Part shown: piece by piece, positions 48,036-56,261 of the stretch
Numbering within the stretch: the stretch's first letter is position 1
How the letters are laid out: every line of letters starts with the position of its first letter
Source of the DNA: Streptomyces buecherae
GTDB lineage: Bacteria > Actinomycetota > Actinomycetes > Streptomycetales > Streptomycetaceae
Direction: 5' to 3'
Length of the DNA stretch: 64,000 bases
NCBI RefSeq assembly: GCF_014295035.1
Contig: NZ_CP060404.1
Coordinates: forward strand, 6,240,501-6,304,500
Notes under the pieces: model-generated
What the model was told of the DNA's origin: nothing
Database searches by the model: none
What the model saw: only the letters and a program-made list of their open reading frames with translations
Position numbers and translations under genes: made by a program

Positions 48036-48060
48036 GGGGCGCGCGCCCACCGCGCGCCCC
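48036..48060 (+). terminator. Hairpin terminator after the dehydrogenase gene
   Basis: A perfect 10-bp stem GGGGCGCGCG-cccac-CGCGCGCCCC, extended outward by GCGCGCCGACG / CGTCGCGCGC with a bulge, 17 bp after the stop codon. Confidence 0.82.
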
Positions 48061-48137
48061 ACCCCGTCGCGCGCGGTCCGACCCGCGCTCCCGCCTGGGG
48101 CCGAGGCCGCCACCAGCGTCGCCGTATCCTCGTGCAC

Positions 48138-48491
48138 ATGAGCGACACGACGGCGTTGGCCCCGGAAGACCAGAAGATCATCACGCTCGCCCGTGCCACG
48201 CGGGCGCGCAACGGCGTGCCCGAGGGCGCGGCCGTCCGCGATGAGACCGGACGCACCTACGTCGCCGGCACCGTCGCCCTGGAATCGCTCCACCTGAGCG
48301 CGTTGCGCACCGCCGTCGCGATGGCCGTGGCCAGCGGCGCCACCTCGCTGGAGGCCGCGGCGGTGGTCAGCGACGTGGCGGCCGTCTCCGACGAGGACCG
48401 GGCGGCGGTGCGCGACCTGGGCGGGCCGCTGACCCCGGTGATCCTCGCGGGCCCGGACGGCGCGCCGCGCGCCACGGTGACCGCCGGGTGA
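48138..48491 (+). CDS. Cytidine deaminase-like protein lacking zinc ligands
   Basis: A 117-aa protein of the cytidine-deaminase fold as found just upstream of era in Streptomyces (IITLARATRARNGVPEGAAVRDETGRTYVAGTV). The catalytic HAE motif is replaced by ESLHLSALRTAVAMAV, and the PCxxC motif by LGGPLTPVIL, so the zinc site is absent. It is therefore unlikely to deaminate cytidine and may have a binding or structural role. The next gene starts by GTGA overlap. Confidence 0.82.
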   Translation: MSDTTALAPEDQKIITLARATRARNGVPEGAAVRDETGRTYVAGTVALESLHLSALRTAVAMAVASGATSLEAAAVVSDVAAVSDEDRAAVRDLGGPLTPVILAGPDGAPRATVTAG

Positions 48492-48964
48492 GCGCGCGCG
48501 ACCTGCCCGAGCGCACCTCCGTGACCACCTCATCCGACGCCACCCCCGACGCTGCCGGCGCCGACGAGCCCACCTCCCGCCCGCAGCCGCCGGCTCCCGA
48601 GCCAACGGGCGGCTCGGCCGTGGACTGGGCGCTGCTCGTCTGCGGCTCGCTGTTGTTGCTGGGCGTCGTGGTGGACGTGGTGGAGGGCGAGGGCCTGGCC
48701 TGGGTCACCCTCGCCTGGACGCTGATCCTGATGCCGGAGGGCGTACGACGGATCTTCGCCGGCCGTGGTCACACGCGCCGGGCCGAGCTGATGGGCCCCG
48801 TCGCGGGGTTCTGCACGGCCGCGGCCACCGCGATCTGCTGGGCGGGCCTGGCCTACGACTGGTCCCGGGGCAACGGCACGAGTTGGCTCGTGCTGATCGG
48901 GACCGTGCTGCTGACCGTGGGCGGCGTGGCCTGGCTGGTCCGCAGGCTGCTGGAGCGGCGGTAA
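48488..48964 (+). CDS. Small membrane protein of unknown function
   Basis: A 158-aa protein with a disordered N-terminus of about 45 residues and four hydrophobic segments (AVDWALLVCGSLLLLGVVV, LAWVTLAWTLILMPEG, GFCTAAATAICWAGLAY, WLVLIGTVLLTVGGVAWLV). It is translationally coupled to the deaminase-like gene through GTGA; a GTG at 48521 is an alternative. I do not recognise the family. Confidence 0.75.
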   Translation: MSARDLPERTSVTTSSDATPDAAGADEPTSRPQPPAPEPTGGSAVDWALLVCGSLLLLGVVVDVVEGEGLAWVTLAWTLILMPEGVRRIFAGRGHTRRAELMGPVAGFCTAAATAICWAGLAYDWSRGNGTSWLVLIGTVLLTVGGVAWLVRRLLERR

Positions 48965-48989
48965 CCACCGCCGAGCCGAGGCGTACGTC

Positions 48990-49461
48990 ATGGACCGACT
49001 GCCGCACCTGGACCGCACGCTCGACGAGTCGGCCTCGCCCCGCTGGGCGTCGCCCGCCGCCGACGCGACCCACCTGGTCCGCACCGTGCACGCGGCGCGG
49101 CGCCTGCCGCTGGGCGAACTCGGCTCTGTGGAGTCGCGCCTCCTCGTCAGCCAGCAGGTGGCGCTGCCGTACGTGCTGCCGCTCGCGGTGCGCCTGCCGC
49201 GCGCGGTGCCGCTGCTCGACGCCTTCTTCTCCCCGGGCGACCTGCTGCTCGCCACCGTCTGCGTCCCCGCGACGGCCTGGGCGCCGCTGCCGGACGTGGC
49301 CGCTGAGCTGCGCGCCCGTGGTGGCGGCGTTGCCGGGGGCGGCGGTCGCCGAACTGCCCCGGGGCGCGGCCGAGCGGCTCGTCCGCTTCGCCGCGCCACC
49401 CGCCCCACCAGGCCGATCCGGCGGCGGACCGACCACGCCGACGCCCCCTCGGACGCGGTAG
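48990..49461 (+). pseudogene. CdiI-type contact-dependent-inhibition immunity protein, frameshifted
   Basis: The first 108 or so residues (LPHLDRTLDESASPRWASP, ATHLVRTVHAARRLPLGELG, FFSPGDLLLATVCV) match the CdiI_2-type immunity proteins common in Streptomyces. After LPDVAAELRA the frame turns into Arg/Gly junk and stops at 49538. The +1 frame instead continues with VVAALPGAAVAELPRGAAERLVRFAAPP and stops at 49461, the expected family end. Removing one C from the CCC at about 49315-49317 would restore a protein of roughly 156 aa. This is either a real frameshift or a sequencing error. No CdiA toxin gene is visible nearby. Confidence 0.7.
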
Positions 49462-49534
49462 TGGCGGGCCCGGCCGGGCCCACCACGGCCCCGGTTGGTC
49501 GGGGCCGGCGCCCCGATCGGGGAGAATGGCCCGC

Positions 49535-50476
49535 ATGAGCGCTCGTACTCCTTCTTCGGAAGCCCCCCATCGCGCGGGCTTCGCCTGTTTCGTCGGCCGC
49601 CCGAACGCGGGCAAGTCCACCCTGACGAACGCTCTGGTCGGTACCAAGGTGGCCATCACCTCCAACCGGCCGCAGACCACCCGACACACCGTGCGCGGCA
49701 TCGTGCACCGCCCCGAGGCGCAGCTCGTCCTCGTGGACACCCCCGGCCTGCACAAGCCGCGCACGCTGCTCGGGGAGCGCCTCAACGACGTCGTACGGGC
49801 CACCTGGGCCGAGGTCGACGTGATCGGGTTCTGCCTGCCCGCCGACCAGAAGCTCGGCCCCGGCGACCGCTACATCGCCACCGAACTGGCCGGCATCAAG
49901 AAGACGCCCAAGGTCGCGATCGTCACCAAGACCGACCTCGCGGACTCCCAGCAGCTCGCCGAGCAACTGATCGCCATCGACCAGATCGGCCGCGACCTCG
50001 GCATCGAATGGGCCGAGATCGTGCCGGTCTCGGCGGTCGCGGACACCCAGGTCCACCTGCTGGCCGACCTGCTCGTGCCGCTCCTGCCGGAGAGCCCGCC
50101 GCTCTACCCGGAGGGCGACCTGACCGACGAGCCGGAGCAGGTCATGGTCGCCGAGCTGATCCGCGAGGCCGCCCTGGAGGGCGTACGGGACGAGCTGCCG
50201 CACTCCATCGCGGTCGTGGTCGAGGAGATGATCCCGCGCCCGGACCGCCCCAAGGACAAGCCCCTCCTCGACGTGCACGCCAACGTCTACATCGAGCGGC
50301 CGAGCCAGAAGGGCATCATCATCGGCCCGAAGGGCGCCCGCCTGAAGGAGGTCGGCATGAAGTCCCGCAAGCACATCGAGGCCCTGCTCGGCACCCCGGT
50401 CTACCTCGACCTGCACGTCAAGGTCGCCAAGGACTGGCAGCGCGACCCCAAGCAGCTCCGCAAGCTCGGCTTCTGA
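49535..50476 (+). CDS. era: GTPase Era
   Basis: A 313-aa GTPase that binds the 3' end of 16S rRNA during 30S assembly. The G1 motif GRPNAGKSTL, the switch region SNRPQTTRHTVRGI, G3 DTPGLHKP and G4 TKTD are present. The C-terminal KH domain has the conserved IYIERPSQKGIIIGPKGARL-type strand and GLK-like residues. ATG 49535 was chosen over 49526 because the GGGGAGA ribosome-binding site is better placed. It closes the phoH-ybeY-era block. Confidence 0.94.
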   Translation: MSARTPSSEAPHRAGFACFVGRPNAGKSTLTNALVGTKVAITSNRPQTTRHTVRGIVHRPEAQLVLVDTPGLHKPRTLLGERLNDVVRATWAEVDVIGFCLPADQKLGPGDRYIATELAGIKKTPKVAIVTKTDLADSQQLAEQLIAIDQIGRDLGIEWAEIVPVSAVADTQVHLLADLLVPLLPESPPLYPEGDLTDEPEQVMVAELIREAALEGVRDELPHSIAVVVEEMIPRPDRPKDKPLLDVHANVYIERPSQKGIIIGPKGARLKEVGMKSRKHIEALLGTPVYLDLHVKVAKDWQRDPKQLRKLGF

Positions 50477-50525
50477 GCAACGCCCCGAGCCACCCCCGCG
50501 ACGTGAGCCAGGAGTTCTTACGCTC

Positions 50526-50624
50526 CGGAGTGCGCCCCGGCGCGAGCCTGCCTCGGAGCGGTCCCGGCGCGGGCCTGCCCCGGAGTGCGCCCCGGCGCGG
50601 GCCCGCCCCCGAGCGGTCCCGGCC
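50526..50624. repeat. Degenerate tandem repeats downstream of era
   Basis: Four copies of a 27-29-bp unit (starting at 50526, 50554, 50581 and 50610) in the convergent gap between era and the GNAT gene. Copies 1 and 3 start CGGAGTGCGCCCCGGCGCG, and copies 2 and 4 share GAGCGGTCCCGG, so a pair of units about 55 bp long is repeated twice. Confidence 0.7.
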
Positions 50625-50653
50625 GGTGCCGGGCGACCGCCCCGGGGTCGGCG

Positions 50654-51487
50654 CTACGCCGGCGGGCTCGCGACCAGCGCCGTGCCCACCCGGACGAAGC
50701 CGATCTGCCCGTACAGCCGCTCCACCTCGGCGTCGGACGCGGACAGGAAGACGGTGCGTATCCCACGGGCGCGGGCGTCCGACGCCAGTGCGGAGGTCAC
50801 CGCGAGGGCCAGCCCGCGGCGGCGCGCCGCCGGCAGCGTGCCGACGCCGACGATCTCGCTGACGTCCGCGACCACGTGCCGCTGGCCCGCGCACAGCGCG
50901 AGCCCGCTCTCGTCGTCCACGGCCGCCGCGACCGCCGTCCGCCCGGCCCTGATCCCCTCCACGGTGGCGTGCACCGCCGGCTGCCCGCCGTGTCGGGGCA
51001 GCGCCGCCACCAACTCCGCGAGACCCGTCGCGCCGACCCGGCCACCGGGCTCCGCGAACGCGAGGTGCGGCACGGTCAGGGCGCTGGGCAGCGCGGGATC
51101 GGCCGGGGCCACCATGCGCACCGTGACGCCGTCGGGCCGGTGGCGCACGACCGGCAGCAGCGCGCCGGCCCCCAGCACCAGCAGCGGGTGCTCGCGCACC
51201 ACGAGCCCGGACCGCTCCGCGGCGGCGCGCAGCGTGGGCGTGGTCTCCGCCACCCACTCGAAGCTCTCCGGGAGGCCGAGCGCCCGCTGTCTGGCCCGCA
51301 CCCGGTCCACGTCACCCGCGCTCACGTCCGCCGTCAGCCCCAGCGCGGGCCGCGCGTACAGCGGCCAGCCGGCCCCGTCGCGGACGAACAGGGTCAGCGG
51401 CCCGACGTCCTCGGCCCGGGCGAGCGGGCGTAACACCGCGTCGTAGTACCGCTCCAGGCGATCCAGCGTGGGTTGGTGAGAGATCAT
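50654..51487 (-). CDS. GNAT-family N-acetyltransferase
   Basis: A 277-aa protein. The C-terminal GNAT domain has the acetyl-CoA-binding loop VGVGTLPAARRRGLALAVTSAL and the later strand GIRTVFLSASDAEVERLYGQIGFVRVG. The N-terminal half is a degenerate GNAT-like or lid region (RYYDAVLRPLARAEDVGPLTLF). ATG at 51487 chosen over a TTG at 51499. Substrate unknown. It is transcribed in the same direction as the emfourin and protease genes, 73 bp after emfourin. Confidence 0.85.
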   Translation of the reverse strand: MISHQPTLDRLERYYDAVLRPLARAEDVGPLTLFVRDGAGWPLYARPALGLTADVSAGDVDRVRARQRALGLPESFEWVAETTPTLRAAAERSGLVVREHPLLVLGAGALLPVVRHRPDGVTVRMVAPADPALPSALTVPHLAFAEPGGRVGATGLAELVAALPRHGGQPAVHATVEGIRAGRTAVAAAVDDESGLALCAGQRHVVADVSEIVGVGTLPAARRRGLALAVTSALASDARARGIRTVFLSASDAEVERLYGQIGFVRVGTALVASPPA

Positions 51488-51560
51488 GCCGCGATCCAAG
51501 CAACACCCCGCGGCGCGGGCCAGTGGTTTGCACGCTGCGTAGTCGGCCGGGGCGTGCCCG

Positions 51561-51827
51561 TTACGCCCCCTCCCGCAGCACCGTCCTGATCAACTCCCGC
51601 TGCGCCGCGCTGAGTCGCGGGTCGGCGCAGTAGACCGTGGCGCCGTCCACCTCGATGCCGTACTGGAAGCCGTCGGGCACGCCCGCCGGTCTGTCTGGCG
51701 CCCCGTCGGCCAGCGCGGCGCGGGCCAGCTCCTCCAGGTGGGGGGCGTCGGCCCGGCCGGTGCTGTCGAGGCCCGCCCGGCGCGTGATGCCGGCGAAGCC
51801 GCCGGTTCTGGTGACGGTAATCCGCAT
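51561..51827 (-). CDS. Emfourin-type inhibitor of protealysin-like protease
   Basis: An 88-aa protein starting MRITVTRTGGFAGITRRAGLD, with PHLEELARAALADG and DGFQYGIEVDGATVYCADPRLSAAQRELIRTVL. Both the sequence pattern and the position directly after an M4 protease gene match emfourin, the intracellular inhibitor encoded with protealysin in Serratia. It probably binds and holds the upstream protease inactive inside the cell. Gap to the protease gene is 101 bp. Confidence 0.85.
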   Translation of the reverse strand: MRITVTRTGGFAGITRRAGLDSTGRADAPHLEELARAALADGAPDRPAGVPDGFQYGIEVDGATVYCADPRLSAAQRELIRTVLREGA

Positions 51828-51928
51828 GGTCCCTCTCTACCGGGCCGAGGGGGCGCCCCGCTACCCGCCCCGCCCCGCGGGTGTGCCCGAGCCGGCGCCA
51901 CCGGCCCGGGCACGGCTCGGCGCGACGG

Positions 51929-53053
51929 CTAGGCCGTCTCCACCCCCACGCGGGACCATGCCTTCTGGAGCGCCCGCTGCTCGTCGCCGGCCCCGAACCT
52001 GCTCTCGGCCGCCGCCAGGGTCAACCGGGCGAAGTCGGTGAAGTTGGCGTCGGCGGCCAGCTCGCCGCCGGTCAGCACGTCGTACCAGATCTGCCCGGCC
52101 CGCTCCCACGCGTAGCCGCCGAGGTCCGTCGCGGCCAGGTAGAACGCGTGGTTGGGGATGCCCGAGTTGATGTGCACGCCGCCGTTGTCGTCGCTGGTGT
52201 CGACGTAGTCGTCCATCGTGGCGGGCTGCGGGTCCTTGCCGAGCACGTCGTCGTCGTACGCGGTGCCCGGGGCCTTCATCGAGCGCAACGCCTCGCCGGT
52301 CACCCGGTCGGTCAGCAGCTCCGCGCCGATCAGCCAGTCGGCCTGGTCGGCGGTCTGCCCCAGGGAGTGCTGCTTGATCAGCGCGCCGAAGACGTCGGAG
52401 ACCGACTCGTTGAGCGCGCCCGGCTGGCTGAAGTACTCCAGGTTGGCGGTGTACTGCGTGACGCCGTGGGTCAGCTCGTGGCCGATGACGTCGAGCGGCA
52501 GCGTGAAGTCCCGGAAGACCTCGCCGTCGCCGTCGCCGAAGACCATGCGCTCGCCGTCCCAGAACGCGTTGCCGTAGTCCTGGCCGTAGTGGACGGTCGC
52601 GTCCAGCGGCAGGCCGCCGCCGTCGATGGAGCGCCGGCCGTAGACCTTGAGGTACAGGTCGAAGGTGGCGCCGAGGCCGGCGTAGGCGCGGTTGACGCTC
52701 GCGTCCTGGCCGGGGTCATCGCCCTCGCCGCGGACCTTCTCGCCGGGCAGCTCCTCGCGGTTCCCGGCGTCGTAGATCGTCCGCTGCGGCTGGTCCGTGG
52801 CCTCCCGGTCGGCCGCGGTGGCGCGGATGCCGCGGACCGTGGTGATGCGCCGCCTGGTGCGTTGCAGGGCGTCCCGCTCCAGGGTGCGGCGGGCCGGCTC
52901 GTGCAGCGCCGGGTCGTCGGCGCGGGCCAGCCGGTCCAGGACGTGTGGGGGGACGATGGTGCAGAAGACGCCGTGGTGGTGAGTGTGGTGGGAGGTGATT
53001 CGGGGCGCGTGGGCGGCGGCGGGCGGGCGGTTGCGCGTGCGTGAGTCGTCCAT
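51929..53053 (-). CDS. Protealysin-like M4-family zinc metalloprotease
   Basis: A 374-aa thermolysin-family protease. There is no signal peptide. The short N-terminal propeptide carries GVFCTIVPPHVLDRLA, the conserved PPxxL-type segment of protealysin precursors. The zinc site is H192-E-L-T-H196 in VIGHELTHGVTQY, with the third ligand region ALNESVSDVFGAL, and the NGGVHINSGIPNHAFY motif holds the proton-donor histidine. The Tyr/Asp-rich calcium-site residues are also present. Protealysins are cytosolic or exported non-classically. The start at 53053 ends the true gene, although an antisense open frame extends through leuA. Confidence 0.92.
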   Translation of the reverse strand: MDDSRTRNRPPAAAHAPRITSHHTHHHGVFCTIVPPHVLDRLARADDPALHEPARRTLERDALQRTRRRITTVRGIRATAADREATDQPQRTIYDAGNREELPGEKVRGEGDDPGQDASVNRAYAGLGATFDLYLKVYGRRSIDGGGLPLDATVHYGQDYGNAFWDGERMVFGDGDGEVFRDFTLPLDVIGHELTHGVTQYTANLEYFSQPGALNESVSDVFGALIKQHSLGQTADQADWLIGAELLTDRVTGEALRSMKAPGTAYDDDVLGKDPQPATMDDYVDTSDDNGGVHINSGIPNHAFYLAATDLGGYAWERAGQIWYDVLTGGELAADANFTDFARLTLAAAESRFGAGDEQRALQKAWSRVGVETA

Positions 53054-53210
53054 GGGGGCAATGTGGCACCGGCCGGTGGTCGTGTCATGGCGTGGCGTCG
53101 CGATTACCGAGATTGAGTGGTTGCCCGCGTACAACGCGTGACAGCGCCCATCCCGCATAGTGATACGGGATACGGCATCCCCTCGCCGCTCGGTTACGCT
53201 GCTGCGCATC

Positions 53211-53258
53211 ATGCGTTTCGGGCTGCTTCTCCTTAGCTGCCGCGGCGAGGGCCTGTAA
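53211..53258 (+). CDS. leuL: leu leader peptide (attenuator)
   Basis: A 15-codon open frame MRFGLLLLSCRGEGL with four consecutive leucine codons (CTG CTT CTC CTT), 92 bp before leuA. Streptomyces leuA is known to be preceded by such a leader, and ribosome stalling at low leucyl-tRNA is expected to favour leuA expression. GGCCGAC (53265-53271) and GTCGGCC (53313-53319) could pair in the attenuator RNA; that pairing is inferred. Confidence 0.88.
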   Translation: MRFGLLLLSCRGEGL

Positions 53259-53350
53259 GTCGTAGGCCGACCCCCTCCCCGCGGTGATTCGGCGTTGCGA
53301 CATTCGCGCCCCGTCGGCCGGTCCCAGCGGACAAGAGGAGCCCCCGCACC

Positions 53351-55201
53351 ATGTCGAACGCATCGAACACCTCTCGCACCGGCGAACCGTCGAGCCCCAC
53401 ACACCACGCCTCCTCCGGCCGCCAGGCCCGCCCGGAGAACGCCGTGGGCCGCCCCACGCCCCTGACGGCCGCGACCCTCACCCAGCGCCCGTCCGGGATG
53501 CCCGTCCACCGCTACGGCGCGTACGAGGCCGTGGACATCCCCGACCGCACCTGGCCCGAGCGGCGCATCACCAGCGCCCCCCGCTGGCTGTCCACGGACC
53601 TGCGGGACGGCAACCAGGCCCTGATCGACCCGATGTCGCCGGCGCGCAAGCGGGAGATGTTCGACCTGCTGGTGCGCATGGGCTACAAGGAGATCGAGGT
53701 CGGCTTCCCCTCGTCGGGCCAGACCGACTTCGACTTCGTACGCTCGATCATCGAAGAGGGCGCGATCCCCGACGACGTCACCATCTCCGTCCTGACCCAG
53801 GGCCGCGAGGAGCTGATCGAGCGCACCGTGGAGTCCCTGCGCGGCGCCCACCGCGCCACGGTGCACCTGTACAACGCGACGGCGCCCGTCTTCCGCCGGG
53901 TGGTCTTCCGCGGCAGCCGGGAGCAGGTCAAGCAGATCGCCGTGGACGGCACCCGGCTGGTCGTGGAGTACGCGGAGAAGATCCTCGGCGACGAGACGGT
54001 CTTCGGCTACCAGTACAGTCCGGAGATCTTCACCGACACCGAGCTGGACTTCGCGCTTGAGGTCTGCGAGGGCGTCATGGACGTCTGGCAGCCCGAGGAC
54101 GGCCGCGAGATCATCCTCAACCTGCCCGCCACGGTCGAGCGCTCCACGCCGAGCACGCACGCCGACCGCTTCGAGTGGATGAGCCGCCACCTGTCCCGGC
54201 GCGAGTTCATCTGCCTGTCCACGCACCCGCACAACGACCGGGGCACCGCCGTCGCCGCCGCCGAACTGGCGGTCATGGCGGGCGCGGACCGCGTCGAGGG
54301 CTGTCTGTTCGGACAGGGCGAGCGCACCGGCAACGTCGACCTGGTCACCCTGGGCATGAACCTGTTCAGCCAGGGCGTGGACCCGCAGATCGACTTCTCG
54401 CAGATCGACGAGGTGCGCCGGACCGCCGAGTACTGCAACCAGATGGAGGTCCACCCGCGCCACCCGTACGCGGGCGACCTGGTCTACACCGCCTTCTCCG
54501 GCTCCCACCAGGACGCCATCAAGAAGGGCTTCGAGGCGATGGAGGCCGAGGCCGCCGAGCGCGGCGAGCCGGTGGGCGCCATCGAGTGGGCGGTCCCGTA
54601 CCTGCCCATCGACCCGAAGGACGTGGGGCGTTCCTACGAGGCGGTCATCCGCGTCAACTCGCAGTCCGGCAAGGGCGGCGTGGCCTACGTCCTGAAGAAC
54701 GACCACAAGCTGGACCTGCCGCGTCGGATGCAGATCGAGTTCTCGAAGATCATCCAGACCAAGACCGACGCCGAGGGCGGCGAGGTCACCCCGGACCAGA
54801 TCTGGACCGTCTTCCAGGACGAGTACCTGCCGACCGAGCCCGGCTCCGACAACCGCCCCTGGGGGCGCATCCAGCTCCGTAACGGGCAGACCACGACCGA
54901 CAAGGACGGCACGGACACGCTGACCGTGGAGGCGGTCGTGGACGGCGCCCCGACCGTGCTGACCGGCTCGGGCAACGGCCCGATCTCCGCCTTCTTCCAG
55001 GCGCTGCAGGCCATCGGCATCGACGTACGGCTGCTCGACTACCAGGAGCACACGATGAGCGAGGGAGCCAGCGCCCAGGCCGCCTCGTACATCGAGTGCG
55101 CGATCGACGGCAAGGTGCTGTGGGGGATCGGCATCGACGCCAACACCACGCGCGCCTCGCTGAAGGCGGTCGTCTCCGCGGTGAACCGCGCCGCACGCTG
55201 A
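53351..55201 (+). CDS. leuA: 2-isopropylmalate synthase
   Basis: A 616-aa enzyme that condenses acetyl-CoA with 2-oxoisovalerate, the first committed step of leucine synthesis. The TIM-barrel start LSTDLRDGNQALIDPM (metal ligand Asp), STHPHNDRGTAVAAAELAVMAGADRVEGCLFGQGERTGN and VHPRHPYAGDLVYTAFSGSHQDAIKKG are conserved. The C-terminal LeuA dimer domain (leucine feedback site) follows. The first 70 residues are a variable extension, as in actinobacterial long-form LeuA. Ribosome-binding site AAGAGGAG. Regulated by the leader peptide upstream and probably by leucine. Confidence 0.95.
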   Translation: MSNASNTSRTGEPSSPTHHASSGRQARPENAVGRPTPLTAATLTQRPSGMPVHRYGAYEAVDIPDRTWPERRITSAPRWLSTDLRDGNQALIDPMSPARKREMFDLLVRMGYKEIEVGFPSSGQTDFDFVRSIIEEGAIPDDVTISVLTQGREELIERTVESLRGAHRATVHLYNATAPVFRRVVFRGSREQVKQIAVDGTRLVVEYAEKILGDETVFGYQYSPEIFTDTELDFALEVCEGVMDVWQPEDGREIILNLPATVERSTPSTHADRFEWMSRHLSRREFICLSTHPHNDRGTAVAAAELAVMAGADRVEGCLFGQGERTGNVDLVTLGMNLFSQGVDPQIDFSQIDEVRRTAEYCNQMEVHPRHPYAGDLVYTAFSGSHQDAIKKGFEAMEAEAAERGEPVGAIEWAVPYLPIDPKDVGRSYEAVIRVNSQSGKGGVAYVLKNDHKLDLPRRMQIEFSKIIQTKTDAEGGEVTPDQIWTVFQDEYLPTEPGSDNRPWGRIQLRNGQTTTDKDGTDTLTVEAVVDGAPTVLTGSGNGPISAFFQALQAIGIDVRLLDYQEHTMSEGASAQAASYIECAIDGKVLWGIGIDANTTRASLKAVVSAVNRAAR

Positions 55202-55290
55202 CCCCGGGGGCACCTCCCGTCCCGCTGGCCCCACCGGAACCGCCGGTCACCTCCCGGCCGCCGGTTCCGGTCCCGCCCCCGTCGCCGACC

Positions 55291-55335
55291 GAGCCCGGGC
55301 CCCGCACGCCGTTTCGGCAGGCAGGGCCCGGGCTC
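55291..55335 (+). terminator. Hairpin terminator after leuA
   Basis: A perfect 12-bp stem GAGCCCGGGCCC / GGGCCCGGGCTC with a 21-nt loop, 90 bp after the stop codon. Confidence 0.82.
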
Positions 55336-55526
55336 GCGGCGTCTACCCCGCGTACGCCCCTGGGAGCAACCACAGTTGTCTCCGCACGGGGTACTGACGC
55401 CGCGTCTCGGATGTGGCTAACATCACGTCAAGGCGGCGGCTCTGCTCTCAGATGCGTAACGAATGCGCAGAGGCGTGTCGAAGCAGCGCAACGGAGCGGT
55501 GCGAAGCGTCAGGGAGGTGCCACGCG
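55336..55526 (+). promoter_or_regulatory. Upstream region of the TerB-like gene
   Basis: The gap from leuA to the TerB-like start is 325 bp including the terminator. This right-hand part is relatively A/T-richer (GATGTGGCTAACATCACG at about 55408-55425) and ends in AGGGAGGTG, the ribosome-binding site. A promoter here is likely but was not pinned down. Confidence 0.4.
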
Positions 55527-56261
55527 ATGTACGCGCGAGAGCCACGCGAACGGAGCCTGTGCGTCATCGGCATCCGCACGAGCTGGCGCACGGTCGACGA
55601 CGGGGAGTTCTTCTGCCCCACCTGCGGCGGCGACCGCAACTACCGGCGCCGTACGGGACGCCGCAGAGTCGTCCTCCTCGGCCTGCCCCTGCCCCTGCCC
55701 CTGCTGCCGCGCGGCGCCGTGGCGCCCGTCGTCGAATGCTCGGCCTGCCACGCGCACTTCGGCACCGAGGCCCTGGACCACCCCACCACCACGCGGCTGT
55801 CCGCCATGCTGCGGGACGCCGTGCACACGGTGGCGCTGGCCGTCCTCGCCGCTGGCGGCACCGAGGCCCGCCCGGTGCGCCAGGCGGCCGTCGGCGCGGT
55901 GCGCGCGGCGGGGTACGCGGACTGCGACGAGGACCAACTGCTCGACCTGATCGCGGCGCTGGCCGCCGACACCGGCCGGCTGCCCGGCATCGGCGGCGAC
56001 GCGCCGGCCGTCTTCTTCGGCCTGGGCGACCCGAGCACGACGCTGGCCATCGAACTGCACGAGGCCCTGGAGCCGTTAGCCCCGCACCTGGCCCCGACCG
56101 GCCGCGAGAGCGTCCTCCTGCAGGGCGCGCGCATCGCGCTGGCGGACGGCGCGTACTGCCCCGCCGAGCGCGCGGTGCTGGAAACGGTGGGCCGCGCCCT
56201 GTCGCTCAACCCCGACGACACGGCACGCCTGCTCCTCGCCGCCTCCCACGCGGCTCCCTGA
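55527..56261 (+). CDS. TerB-like protein with zinc-ribbon N-terminus
   Basis: A 244-aa protein. The N-terminus has two CxxC pairs (FFCPTCGGDRNY and VECSACHAHFG) forming a probable zinc ribbon around a hydrophobic, proline-rich stretch (LLGLPLPLPLLPRG). The rest is an all-helical TerB-type domain with two similar halves (AALAADTGRLPG; ARIALADGAYCPAERAVLETVGRAL). TerB domains occur in tellurite resistance and membrane-stress systems. No other ter genes are nearby, so the role is unknown. Confidence 0.82.
   Translation: MYAREPRERSLCVIGIRTSWRTVDDGEFFCPTCGGDRNYRRRTGRRRVVLLGLPLPLPLLPRGAVAPVVECSACHAHFGTEALDHPTTTRLSAMLRDAVHTVALAVLAAGGTEARPVRQAAVGAVRAAGYADCDEDQLLDLIAALAADTGRLPGIGGDAPAVFFGLGDPSTTLAIELHEALEPLAPHLAPTGRESVLLQGARIALADGAYCPAERAVLETVGRALSLNPDDTARLLLAASHAAP

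Noticed and set aside
53211..53350. T-box riboswitch upstream of leuA
   Set aside because: No T-box sequence (TGGNACCGCG type) or specifier-loop layout was seen. The leader peptide explains the regulation better.
53054..55234. In-frame upstream extension of the M4 protease gene through the leuA antisense strand
   Set aside because: The sequence is low-complexity Arg/Val/Asp-rich antisense of leuA. The protealysin propeptide begins at 53053.
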